Made by a program: the position numbers and the translations under genes. DNA of 64,000 nucleotides, from NCBI GenBank assembly GCA_002270565.1, contig NQMI01000131.1, forward strand, positions 62,001-126,000. The letters are read 5' to 3'. This DNA is from Stenocarpella maydis. Taxonomy: Eukaryota > Ascomycota > Sordariomycetes > Diaporthales > Diaporthaceae. Under the pieces are notes generated by a model, which ran no database searches, was not told the DNA's origin, and saw nothing but the letters and a program-made list of their open reading frames with translations. Shown here one piece after another: positions 44,763 to 57,000 of this stretch. How positions within the stretch are numbered: position 1 is the stretch's first letter; every line of letters starts with the position of its first letter.

Positions 44763-46185
44763 AACCTGCTGGCCTTTTCCCTGGGGGGTTGCTCAGCGAC
44801 TGCGAATGCCAAATTGACTGGTTAGCAAGTATTTTCGGGGTATTTCTGCTCAGAGACTATGTCTGCCTGCGCCACCACGTGAGCTGCGAATTGTCTTACC
44901 TCAGACAAACCCGGATCGGATCACGAGTTTGGGCGGCAGAAGAGAGTTCAAGAGGGCTGATGCAGAGAATATTGCTGGAGTGGATGGTCCCCGTGGGTGT
45001 GATTTTATTGCTCTGGGTCGGTTGATTGGTAATGTTGGCGAGGTTGATGAGGATTACGGGGTGGTGAGAGAAGTGAGGACGGAGTTTAGCTCGATGATAT
45101 ATATATCTCTGTAGTCTCTATTCTTTGTGTGTCTCTCGAGTGGCCAGGTCAGATGGGATGGTGGGGAGAAAGGCTGGATTGTAAATAGAGGAATATGACC
45201 AGTAACAAGCAGGGTGGGACGGGTGGCAGATATGAATCCTTTTGTAGGACACCCAATTGCCGTAGCGTTATGAACCCGTGGGTAGGGGTCAAGCAAGGTC
45301 GAAGGCGCCAATGTAACGGACGAACGCACAGGAGGGTAGCGCCCAAAGGGGTAATAGCTGAGAGTCGCGGGATGTGGACTGGGGTGTGTGGGCAGTCCGG
45401 GAGGGGGGAGGGGTGAGAGAAGGGGGGTGGGAAGTTGGAAGTTGGAAATAGTGGTCCAGCAGCTGAGATGAATCTTCAACACGGAGGACCAGCACACGAT
45501 GAAACTGACAGGTGCTTAGCGTGTGCGTGTGTGTACATGTATGTTCTGTGTGTATGTAGATATGTAGACTTGTACTTGTTGTCTGTCACACGGGGCGGAT
45601 GTTGGGATGATGTTTATGGGCTTAGGAGAGGGATAGACAGAGCCGGGAGGGTGAGGCAGGCACAGACACAGGGTACCGGACGGGAGGATTAAACAATGGG
45701 AGGAAGGAAACAATTTAAGACCAAGGCAAGGCGTGTTGAAGATGGCCGTGTGTGATCCCAGCATGTCGAGATGCTGGTGTGTGGGGACACTGGGGAGGCT
45801 GCCGTTGTCTGGAAGGACTAAGCCTGAAAAGCCCAGACATGCGAGACATGGGTAAGGATGACAAGAGCAGCTGCCAGAGTCTGGTGCAGTGTAGAGGCTA
45901 CATGCGAGTGCGTGTACATGGCCCGCCCGAGGTGCACATACCACAGTGATATCTGGGCGAGCAGGGTACATTTGCCGTGTGTATATAGGTACGCACGGCC
46001 TACACTAGCGGTACGGAGCAGTTAGTACACTTTTATATATCTGGGCGTAGTGTAGAGGGCTCCTTTTACTGCGAAACTGGGGACTGGGACTGGGAGCAAC
46101 GCAACCGTCGGCTGGGGCCAGACGGGGCCAAGGAGAGAGGGTGGGCAATGTCAATGCTACCTACCCGGGTCCCGCTGCATGGGTG

Positions 46186-46214
46186 AGGGTGCCAGGGTGC
46201 CAGGGTGCCAGGGT
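46186..46214. repeat. Short tandem repeat, unit GGTGCCAG
   Basis: Three to four near-exact copies of GGTGCCAG in a row. It lies in non-coding DNA. Confidence 0.8.
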
Positions 46215-47425
46215 CTCAGAAACCCACACCAGGGATCCCCATGGCAGCAGACCCGCTGTGGATCTGCCATTGACCTTGGTGGCGCCCCGTCCCTTTGCCG
46301 GTCTGCGTAGTATACATAGTACGGAGTAGTGTAGGTGGTGCCAGGTGCAGGGCTCGTGGGTGCGACTGGGATGGGACGGATGGACAAGGGAGAGACGGAC
46401 CCGAGGAAGGTTGGTGGGGGGGAGGGGGTGGCAGAGGACGAGGACGACGAGGAGGAGCCCCCCGTCCCGGGTCAGGGGCCCAACGATGAAGACGGGGCGC
46501 AATGACAAAAGTCAGCAGTGTACTCCGTAGCAAAGAGCAGCACGGCCGTCGTCGGGAACCGCAAACGTGATGGAAAGCGATCCGCAGGCACGGCACGACC
46601 ACCTCATGTTAGCTATTAGTCTAGATCCCTAGCCTCTCTCAGTCTCTCTCTACTCAACTACCTACCTAGGTAGGTACCGAGGCATGTTAGCAGATCTACG
46701 ATGTAGTCATGAGTACTCGCAGGCATTGCGTACGGCACCTGGAGAGGAGCCCGAGCAAAAGCAACCTCTGTCCCCGATCCGAGCCTACGGAGCAAGGGGA
46801 AAAAAGCAGAAGAAAAAAAAGGCCAGGCAGGCAGGCAATCACCCGTCGACACGAACTTTCTCGAATTTCAAATAGTAGACACTCAGACAGAACAGACAGA
46901 CACAAGGCTTGGTGCTTTGCAAGACCGGGAGCAACGGTGGCGTGGGAGCATGAAAGACGTTGATGGGGCTAAACTGGGTAGCGTAGCGCAGAGGCCCGGC
47001 TCTGGTCTGCCACCGTACCAAGATGTACGAATGCGTATGCCATGGTCTTGGTCACGGTCAAGGCGCTGGCGCTTTGTCGTGAGTAACAGCATGGAAACGG
47101 AGCGGGTAAGGCCTTGACGGGCGGGAGAGGCACCGGAGATGCAAATACAATTTTAATTCAAATGCCAAATACCAAGCAGGCGGACGGACTACACTACCAT
47201 CCATTGCAAAATGCAAAATGCAGGAGTGGCTAAATTCCCATGCTAATAAAACACCATGGGGATGGGGCTGCCCCAGCCCACCGGCCCACCCAAGCCCAGC
47301 AAACTGACTAGCCACGCAACTCTGCGCGGACTTCTCCCTCTCCCTGTCTCTTTCTCTCCTGTCTTTTTTCTTCTTCCCCGCCCCTCCCCCCCGGGCTTGT
47401 TGGCATGCCATATAGAGTAGAGTAG

Positions 47426-47446
47426 GGTACGGTACGGTACGGTACA
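47426..47446. repeat. Short tandem repeat, unit GGTAC
   Basis: Four consecutive GGTAC units followed by AGTATGCGTACGCCGTACG. The unit plus its surroundings can fold on itself. It lies in non-coding DNA. Confidence 0.8.
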
Positions 47447-48036
47447 GTATGCGTACGCCGTACGTGCCCAGTTCGGTTCGTAGATGCGTTTTGCTCTGGC
47501 CTTCGCCTGGCCTGGCTTGTGGCCTCGCTTGGACGGCTAGGCGTCGACACGGTGCAGCTGGGCTAGTGTGGACTGTGTTGAATTAAGGCGCGATACCTAG
47601 TGTAGACGTAGTCAGAGGAAGATGGCTTTTCCGTAGACATTCGATGATCTTCCCCAGTCGACAGGCGTCTAGATCTATGTATGTGCTATCTTTCGTCTCC
47701 ACCCCTGCACATCGACACCTGAAATTCCACACACTCCCCATGTCGACATGACCGCCGACGATCCCGTATTGTTAGTCTGGATCTCTGCCCTTATTAACGA
47801 TCAAATTACCCGATGGATCTGGCTCCCCTGGGTTGGAACATTCCCACCACCGGAATGCGGGAGACGCCCACTGTCGCCTTGTGGTAGCACAGTCGGCCGC
47901 GAACCATCCGCCCTGCCACCCTGCCACCCTGCCACCCACACACCACACCCATTTCTCAGATGCGTCCGACGCATCATCGATCATGCACACCATCCACCAT
48001 CCACCCCCCCCCCGCATGCAAGTAATCACTTGATTG

Positions 48037-48090
48037 CGGGCTGGCAGGCGTGCGGGCTGGCGGGCGTGCGGGCTGGCGGGCTGGTGGGCA
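48037..48090. repeat. GC-rich tandem repeat, unit about GCGGGCTGGCGGGCGT
   Basis: Degenerate tandem copies of a GCGGGCTGG-type unit with a strong G bias. It lies directly after a C run at about 48005-48013. Confidence 0.7.
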
Positions 48091-51000
48091 GTATATACCA
48101 CTCACCACCTGCGATGCTCGCTCACTCACCCACTGCCTTCCTATTCCCGCCTGGTGCAGCTGTGGCTGGTGCACAGAGGCCGATGGGTTTCGGGCCATGT
48201 TGGCCCGCACTGTGGCCAGAGTCTAGTCCTGTCCGTCCTGCACCTGTCTGTCCCCTTCCCCGACCCGGCCCTTGGGAACCCGGCGTGGTACCCAGCGCGT
48301 CGGTTTTGCCGGATTCTGGCTTCTAGCCTCGGTGCCTACCGCCTGGGCTATCCCCCCGCCGGCTATTGTAGCCCTGATGTTGAAGCTTCGTCCCCACACG
48401 GGTCAGCGAGTGTCGTCTAGTCTTGTGTAGTGGCCTGAGGGCTGCCGCCATGACACACCGATGATGATGGTCCTCCCCTCCCCATCCCGCATCTTGCAAA
48501 GCGCCACGCTGGGCTACCCTAGGGCGGGCCCGGGCTCATCGCAACATCTTCGCACTCTCTGTTGTGCCTGGGACGTGGACGAGGCGACAGCCGAGGCCAT
48601 GATGCGTTACCGTCACCTGCTGCCGCCAAGGGTCTTGTCGATGAAACCCGTGCAGCATGGCAAACAATGACACCTCTCGCAAGCTCGACCGAATGGCTAT
48701 AGCAGCGCGGCGGCGTGGTAGTGGTGGTGGCGGCGGCGGTGGTACTGTCGCCTCATCCCTCCTCGTCCCAACTGCTCACACACATGGACAGGATTCCTGC
48801 AACGGCGGCCTGTGCTGTGTTGTACCAGGTCGTGAGCTGCCGTCCCGACGTGTTTCCCCGTGGGTCCAGGGCCGGGCCCCGACGTGCCCGCCATGACTGA
48901 CTTGGCTACTGGGCCGGTGTGCGTGTGTTGTACCCGTAAGGCGTGTGTGTGGGTGCGGAGTCCGGGCCCCTGCCCTTTGTTTCGTTCGTCTGCAGACACC
49001 GTCTCATCCTGCAGCCAATCGCTCAGCTACATCACGTATGTCAGGCCAGGCTGGACATTTGGGAAGAACACAAAACGCGCGTGCTGCGAACCTTTCAAAC
49101 ATCAGCCCGGTTAGTTTCCAAATGACACTCGACGTCAGATTCATCTGTTCTGCCGTCCTGCAAAACAGGGGGCCCGAAACCTTGACGTGTGTCGCTTCAC
49201 AACCTGACAGCACGCCGCTCGGTGCCATTACCGAGTCGGTCAACGTCTTTGGGCCCTGACAATGCAACGGGGCTTGGGAGGTGCGGGGGGTGGAGGGGGC
49301 CAGGAAACATTCCGGATTGGCACAAACATGCATGCAAGCAAGACCTCCAGCTATTCTCCCATGGCGTCGGTGATCCATGATGGTCGATCGCCGGAGGACA
49401 ATCAATCTCGCATGTCGCTGCGGCAGCCGATCCAACTGCTGTGCAGGTAGCGCGTGCGAGCCGCGACTTGCACCTACACACACACGCACGCACGCACGTA
49501 CTAGTCTAAAGATAGGGGCAGCCTACCCTGAGTCTGTGGAAGCTTAACCGCAACTGACATGCTGGGAACCGGGGCCCACCAGCTGGGTATCTTGAGGTCT
49601 ATTGGCATGCCAAGCAGACGAGGCCGGAGCTGCCAGAGTCAAAAAACCTGGATCGAGTGCTGACGCCCGCGCTGATGGACTGACCAGCAGAGGAATCTCG
49701 ACGGCCGCCGGCTGCTCTGCCATTCGGGTGTTGGTCCCGGAGCAGGAAATATGGCATACAACAGCAGCAGCATGCAGCACAACCCTTCCGCCGATGACAA
49801 CCACCCTCCCAAGGCCATGATGGAACAGTTGGCGTGCAGCGGGCAGGGAAGGGCACGGCTGTCATGCAGACAACATGGGGGTGCCAAGGAGGCTGGTCAG
49901 CACGTGATAGGCGAGATCTGAAGTGCTGATCTCAAACCTAATGCCCAAGCCTTTTGGACAGATGATGGATGTGTCAAAAAAAAAAAGGGCGTCCTTTGAG
50001 GCTCGAATGCCACAAAAAAAGGCCGCTGCGATTGGAGGGGAGCCAGACATGCTGCGCCGCAGTCGACTTGGCAAGGAATCCAGAAAGACGGTGCCGGGAT
50101 GGCGGGTGGGAAATGCGATTGGCCCAGGCCACAGATCTGCCGGGAAGGACGATATTCACGGGCGATCTGGCATGACAGGGTCGCTGTCAGTTGACAAGCG
50201 CGGTCTTGCGATTGGGCTCGCTTGCACTGTCATCCGGTTTCTGGCCAAGCTTGGGAGCTGCTTGGAAGGTGGTGGTGGTGTGGGGCGGGGGGGTGTGTGG
50301 TATGTGGTGCCGGCACGGGAGTCTCGTAGGCTCGAGGGCAGTCCTGGCAGCCAGCCGATGAAGATCCGTTTCCAACATCCTGTCGTTTGCGCGGCTTGAC
50401 ATGTCTGACGGACCAGGGCGGCCCCGGTCGGCTCCTCCCTGCCCGGCCCCAGCACGAGCTGCCAGCTCGCGATGGTTTCGTCCTAGCTGGTGCAGAGAGC
50501 ATCATACACACTACGCACACACTCCACACATACACACTGGGCCCCACCTTCTTTTCTCGAACCCTTTGTTCCCGATGCCGTTGCTCTCGGGGATTTGTGT
50601 TACCCAAAGAAAACAAGCCTCTCCTCGGACCGGCCGTCGGCCAGTCGCTTACCATGGTTCAAACAGTATTGCTGACATGCCTTCTGCAAGCCGAAAGAAA
50701 TATCTAGAAAGAAGGAATGGAAGGGAAAAGGAAAAGGAAAAGGCAAAGGAAAGGAAACCAAAATGGGGCCCCCCCTCCTCCCGCGTTCCGGCCTACACAA
50801 CATCACACAGACACCGGCCCCGGGGGCCCCTGAGGAGATCTTCTCGCGGTGCAGGCCTCTTTGGTTAGTGCCAGTCGTGTCTGTCCAACTCGTGCCTTGG
50901 TTCTGTTCATGATGCCATGGTGATCGGTGCAGTGCACCTTCTGTTGCACGCTGCGAGGGAAGCTGCTGTGCTGCGACACTTGCAATGAATCGTTCGCCAC

Positions 51001-54000
51001 TGCGACATTACTCATCAGGGGGTCTCACCCGAGCTAGGAAGCACCTCGGTTCATTGCTGAAGTTCTGATGATCTGCAACTCCACCGGCGACTACACTACT
51101 GCTTTAGCTTCACCCACAAAAGCCACAGGCTCGGTGGCTCATGAAATTGTTGAATGCGTGTTGGCTTTCCTCCCGACCAAGAACCTAGGTAGATTTCACA
51201 ATACATTACTGTGCGTGCTGCTCAAGCTGGCAAGTCTTTTCGGTGGGGTTGGCCTTTGCTGGCGGCCGGCTGTCGCATGGGTATCGTAGACTAAGTATAC
51301 TAGTATCCTAATCGCAGACTAACAAATAGTATACGAATACGCATCGCTTTGTCCATCCTTGGACCCAAGAGTCAACGTCTAATAAACCACGGAGTACATG
51401 ACTCGCTGCCGGCATGGGACCTCGACTTGTCTTCGCCAAGCCCCGTCGTCCATCATCCATCGTCAGGGCCCAGGAAAAGCTAGAGCTTCGTTTCCCTGCC
51501 GGCTTGACACGTCAGACTGCCAATCTGGATACGGAGCAGCCTCGAGCCTAGTGTATTGAGGCATTGTGCCATGTGCAGGTGTGCAGATAGATAAACCATG
51601 CCGCCTCACGAGCGACTCTGCTTAACCTTTATTTTGGGGGGGGGGGAGACATGGTCATAATCACTTAACATGCGCGTGGTTGTGAAGAGTACATCTGGAC
51701 ATGTGGACATCTGGAGCGACGTGTGTGATGCACTCTTGTCGTACCCTTCGTCCGCCTTGCCCTCCCTCGCGGTACGAAAATGAAGTCACCTGCCATGGCA
51801 GCGAGAGAAAGAGAGGAATGAGCCCGAGGGGGTAGTTACAGGGGGGTTCCGGGGGGGGGGGCGAGAGGAGAGCACATGTGCGCAAATGGACCAAGCTGGG
51901 CACCAGAGAGTGGTGAGAGTGGTGGTACAAGGCCGCGGACGCGTGCAACAGAAGGGCTGTCTCGTAGCTTCCCGACTCCCCGTCCGCCGCCGGCCCCTTC
52001 GCCCTCTCCCCCCTGCCNCCCCCCCCCCCAATCAACAAAATGCTACTATACTCCAGTTACTACCACCACTGCGGATGCGTCTACTTTGCTGCAGTACACT
52101 ACAGTACCGTCTCCATTCAAGCGACATCACTTTGGAAGGCGTCCACCGAGATTTGACCTCGTCTTTATCCATGTTCCCCATTTCGTCCCGCCGAGCCAGC
52201 CAGTTTACGCAACCTCGCTTCGTCGTCGTTCGACCGGACCATATTGAGGTCCAAACGGCATCCCCCGCTTTTGGTCGACAATAATAATCACCAGAGACGA
52301 TGTGACAAGAACCGAGATATGGATAATCGGGGCCCGGCCCTCGATCCCATGCCTCAGCCCAGGGTCAAGAGTGCCTGTTGTGCCTGGGCGGGACCTCCTC
52401 ACCACTTTCTCCATCCAGCCCCTTGCTGCCGCCACTACCTGCGACATCCATGACAACATCATCCGGCCCCGAAAAATATAGCAGTGCTCGGGGTTCCTCT
52501 GGCTGCTCGAGTCTTCGCCAGCCTTGCACAAGGTGCGCGCGGGGGGATCCATTGCAGTCCAACAGCCAGCCATACGCAGCACTGCGTGCGATACAAACAT
52601 TGCACACCTGCCAAGCCATCACTCTGCTGCCCACCAACACACCACACCACACCACACCACGCCTAGCTTCGGCGACTTGGCCGCCTCTGTCTCTGTCCCC
52701 CCCCCTGCTCTGCCACGCTCTCCTGTGCAATTTGCTTCGTGGCGTCGCGGGAGGGCTACACCGGTACGTACTACCTAGCAGTTAGGTCCTGTCAATCTCG
52801 GCAATCTACTGGGGGCGGGCCCGCTAAGGAACCATTGTGTCGGTCGACGGGACGAGTGGTTCATCACCTGCAGTTATCCGCGCAACTCTGGTAATTGCCT
52901 CATGTCTGCAGCCAGCACCACCTCGGGAGCGAGGCAAGGCCGGCCTCGATGTCCAGCTTCAGTCCCAAAACAAGGCAGACACACCCTCACCTCCTCAACT
53001 CCACCTGCGTGCGATTTCGCAGGCGTGCTCTCGCAAGGGCACATTCAGCCCGGCAGAAAAGAAAAAAAACTTAGAGACAACATCCCTTTCTTGCGGTTCT
53101 CCCGGTTAGCGTAATCAGCTAAAATCAGCACGAGAGGGGCGCCGTGTCTCGTCGGCACTCCCTGCTGCTGCCGTCGCAGGGAATTTGACACTACGTCGGG
53201 GCTTGGATGACTTACACAGGCCAAATCCAAGAGACCGAAATCCTCGAGCACAAACATCGTCGCGGTTTGTGACAATGCGCCAGCTATCGCGTACATCCCG
53301 TGTAACATTATCCTAACTCAAATGGGCTCGGTGAACATGTGGCTGCTCACTCATTACACGACCTACCAGGACACTCGCGGTTGGACATATGCCCCAATTC
53401 TGGGGCCAGTGATCAGCAAGGGCCTCTCGGAATTTCGCAGGCGGGATTGGACTGTGGATCTACAGCGCCTGCCCGAGATTCACCCGCGTTGCGCGCTGTG
53501 GGTGCGTAATATTCCTGGTTATTCTGGTAAGGCTGTCGTCCGATCTTGAAGTTATGCACGCGCGGCACGATCGCGAGGGCAACCGGTGCTTTTTTAATTT
53601 GTCACAGTGCATCCGATGCTGGCTGCCAACATTGCTGCACGCATTCGGGCCCTTCTACGGCAAGGACGAGGCTGCATTGCCGCATTCTCTCCCCAAGGGC
53701 TGCCTTGGCCTCCATATCCAGATTTTCGCGTGACAGCTGGCGTCGTGCGAAGCTGGTGATACTGAGAGCTGCAGCTAGAGAAGAGACTGGGCTTGAGGCA
53801 GGGGTTGTTGGAGACATGACAGACATCTGTCTGGCTTGTCGTGTCTTCGATATTGACTAAGATCATATGTCTCAACTTAGTCCAACGCCACATGGTAGCC
53901 GCCTCGCAATCGCAGGGGTTAACTTTGCGCTAGTTCCTTCGCAATTCTGAATCGAAGGTCTCTTCTCCCGCCACTTCTGGAAGCCGACCTGCCGCACATC

Positions 54001-57000
54001 ACACAGGGAGCGATATGCTAACCCTGACTGCAACTCGTCTGCCTCGACAGCTGGACCTGTCTCGGTCAACCGGACGCGATCGACGACGGCAGTCACATCT
54101 ACTGTCTGGGGAAGACTAGCTCCCATCCAGCGCTCGCCTCGTCCTCAGCCTTGGCCGGACGGGTGCTAGCTGCCGCATGCCCCTGAGTCGAGGACAGGCG
54201 GAGAAGATAGTGACAAGTGTAGGTCCTACATTACATCTGGGCAACGGCATCATGACGCAACATTCGCTCCTACGACGTTGCGCAAAGCCCACAATGCCAC
54301 TCGACCACTCGGTCAGGCAGGGCTGGCAGGCAAATACACTAACTATAGTGTACACTACGGATACTCACTACTATGTGCATACACTACATAGATAATAGCA
54401 CTCATTACCCAATTCGGCCCCACGAGAATGTCACCTTCCCCTGGCATGGATGTGGGTCGACTCCTCCCGTCAATCTCCAGCTCGACGCAGAGACCGGGGG
54501 TGCCAAATCTGATATCAAAGCTTCCCGTCGGCGGCAGGGATTACGCACTCGCGACAATGTCTTCAACTGGTAAGAAGCAGCACGGCTAGCCTTGTCAGAT
54601 CCAGCCCCGCTTCCACCTGCCCACTGGAACTGAGTCGCTACCGACGACGCCTAACCGCTGTCAAGCACGCCAGCTTGGTGGTGGCGGCAAATCCTGCCGA
54701 GGATGGTAACATCTTCTGGCGGACAACTTGTGCCCGTACACAGCTTAGGATCGTGGGAAACAAGTCCTGGGACAAGAGTACAAGGCCGTGGTCTTCGAGA
54801 CGAGATTGCATTGTTCGACAAATGCTCCCTTGTGAGCACTGGTGCTCTCTCACCGCCTGGTCTCTGACCGTCTTCTCACTTCTAGCACATGGGACGAACT
54901 CCTCCACGGAGGTTTCAAGGCTACATACAGGATTTTAATGCCTGTTCCAGTGCCCGAATACCACCCGGCCGCGACACACCGTCGGCCCTTACTCCACAAC
55001 CTGTCTCTCAACCTTGCAGCCGTTGTCCCCCATGCCTACGATATTCCCCAAGCGAATGGCACACCTGCGATGGCGAACGGGTTGGGCAGGCTGCATCTTC
55101 AGACTCTAATTTTCGACGTTGCCTGTCGGAGCATGCCTACGCAGTAAACTGCGTCGACGGGCTTTGTGGAACATAGCAGATTGCGACAAGCGCATCGGAG
55201 GCAGCTTGGTAAGACCTCGCCAATCTCGCAAGGCGGCAGGCGGCATTTGCAGCAGACCAGAAATCAGTGGCTCATGTGGATCGACACTTGTTGCCGTTGC
55301 CTCGCGCTGTGTATATTCGCGGCCGTAATCACTGGGCTTGGCCAGGGACGAACAACACGATCACTTGACCAGAATGACTAGCACCAACAAGCGGACACGC
55401 GCACCTCGAGAATGACAAAGGCGGATGGCGATGTGACACGACCACTTGCAGGCCGGTCCTGCCCAATGACAACCCGCACCGCCATGTGACACAAACCCCA
55501 ACATCTGGTTCTCCCGACCACGATATATGTCGTATCCCGTGCCGGCATCCGTGGATCAGAATGCCAAATCCCAACTCGCCGCGACCGTCTTCGTGCGACG
55601 CCTTGTGCAACGGTCACCACCCACTCTCACGTTGCAGCCCTTGCTGTGCCGTGCTACCGAATAATGTGAGAGAGAAAAAAATAAGGTGATTCCAGGGGCG
55701 ACTAAGAGCACAATCTACTGGCAGCGCTTCGCTCCTGAACGAAGCAGGTCGTTTTTCTCGACTACGACTGTGCGTTCGCGCTGGCAATGGTTGTCCGCCC
55801 ACCTCAGTTACGGCCGCGGTCACAGGTAGCTAGCAGCGTCACGACGAGTCCGGGTCTCTGAGCGTATACTCACTTCGTAACCCCGGCCTTGGACTTCTTG
55901 CACGGCGTCGTGTGTTTAACCGATTCAAGCTTTCATTCAGGAGATACCCGTGGGCTCAAAGAAGTAACTAGGTATGCATGCGTCTTTGAACCTGCAACCT
56001 AGCACCACGCTCATTGGCGCTGGGTACTCACAGTTCAGACGGACGTGATGCAGTGTGGGACTGAATGTCAAGCACACCTCGGAAGCAAATGTGCTGCTAC
56101 ACCCGAAAGCGCATGCCTTCTTCGCTGTACTCGGTACCTTTCACAACCGCAGGGCGTGGCTTGTTGACGAATCTGCGTGCTACCAAATCAAGAGAACCGG
56201 CTCTTGTCGGAGGCGTAGCCTCGGGCCCGACTTTGTACGGTTCCGCCGGGCTTTCCTGCAGTCCGGCCCTCCCCAAGGCCCCAAGGGAAGAGACTGTACG
56301 TGTCGAAACGCGCAAGACGGCTGACTACGGAGTACTATTGTGTCCTACGTAAGCTCCTCCAAGAGTAATGTCGCGGCCCGTGTCATCTGTGGATGCCTTT
56401 TCGCCAGCTCCATCGCAGGGGCAAGCCTGCAGGCCGGGCTTGTCAACTCGAAACCTTGGGTTCGTGCTAGGATACTGCCGTGAGACAACCCATACCAAGT
56501 GCACTATCATCCTGGAATGATGCGATCGGTATATCGCTATTTAATCTCGCCCTACCAAGCGCGCGGGGGACAAAACAACATAACGGGACTAGGCCTTGCT
56601 TGTGGGACCAACTATTCGGGACTTAGATCGCGGCAACCCCTCCCGCCCCCTGCCGAGGCTAAGCAAACCGCGGAGATTTGCACCCATGCCCACACGAGCA
56701 AGGAACGCGTCATCAAAACAGCCGCAGTCTGGCAGCGCTCCAGTCGGTACGCCACTCGAACCCTGAGGGCCTGCAGAGGGTTGCGTGCGAACTGGGCTCA
56801 GAGTCACATCATGAGTGGCGTCAACCGTACATTGTTGCCGCCCTGAGACTCGCCCCTCCGCGAGATGCAGCCACGTGTTTTGAGTGGCCTCTATTTAATA
56901 TCCGAGGATGCAGGCAGGAAGATGGAAACGAGATCAAGGAACACAACCGGATCGAGGTGGCAGTATCGTGCCTAGCCAGGCAGGCGGGCTGCAAAAGAAA

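Noticed and set aside
41771..48090. Possible CRISPR-like or satellite array among the short tandem repeats
   Set aside because: The units are simple microsatellites or short slippage repeats without spaced unique sequence. CRISPR is not expected in a fungal nucleus.
47748..48326. A 192-codon plus-strand ORF in the large desert
   Set aside because: The translation is low-complexity Pro/His/Gly from GC-rich repeats, and the same DNA is open in other frames. No domain-like sequence.
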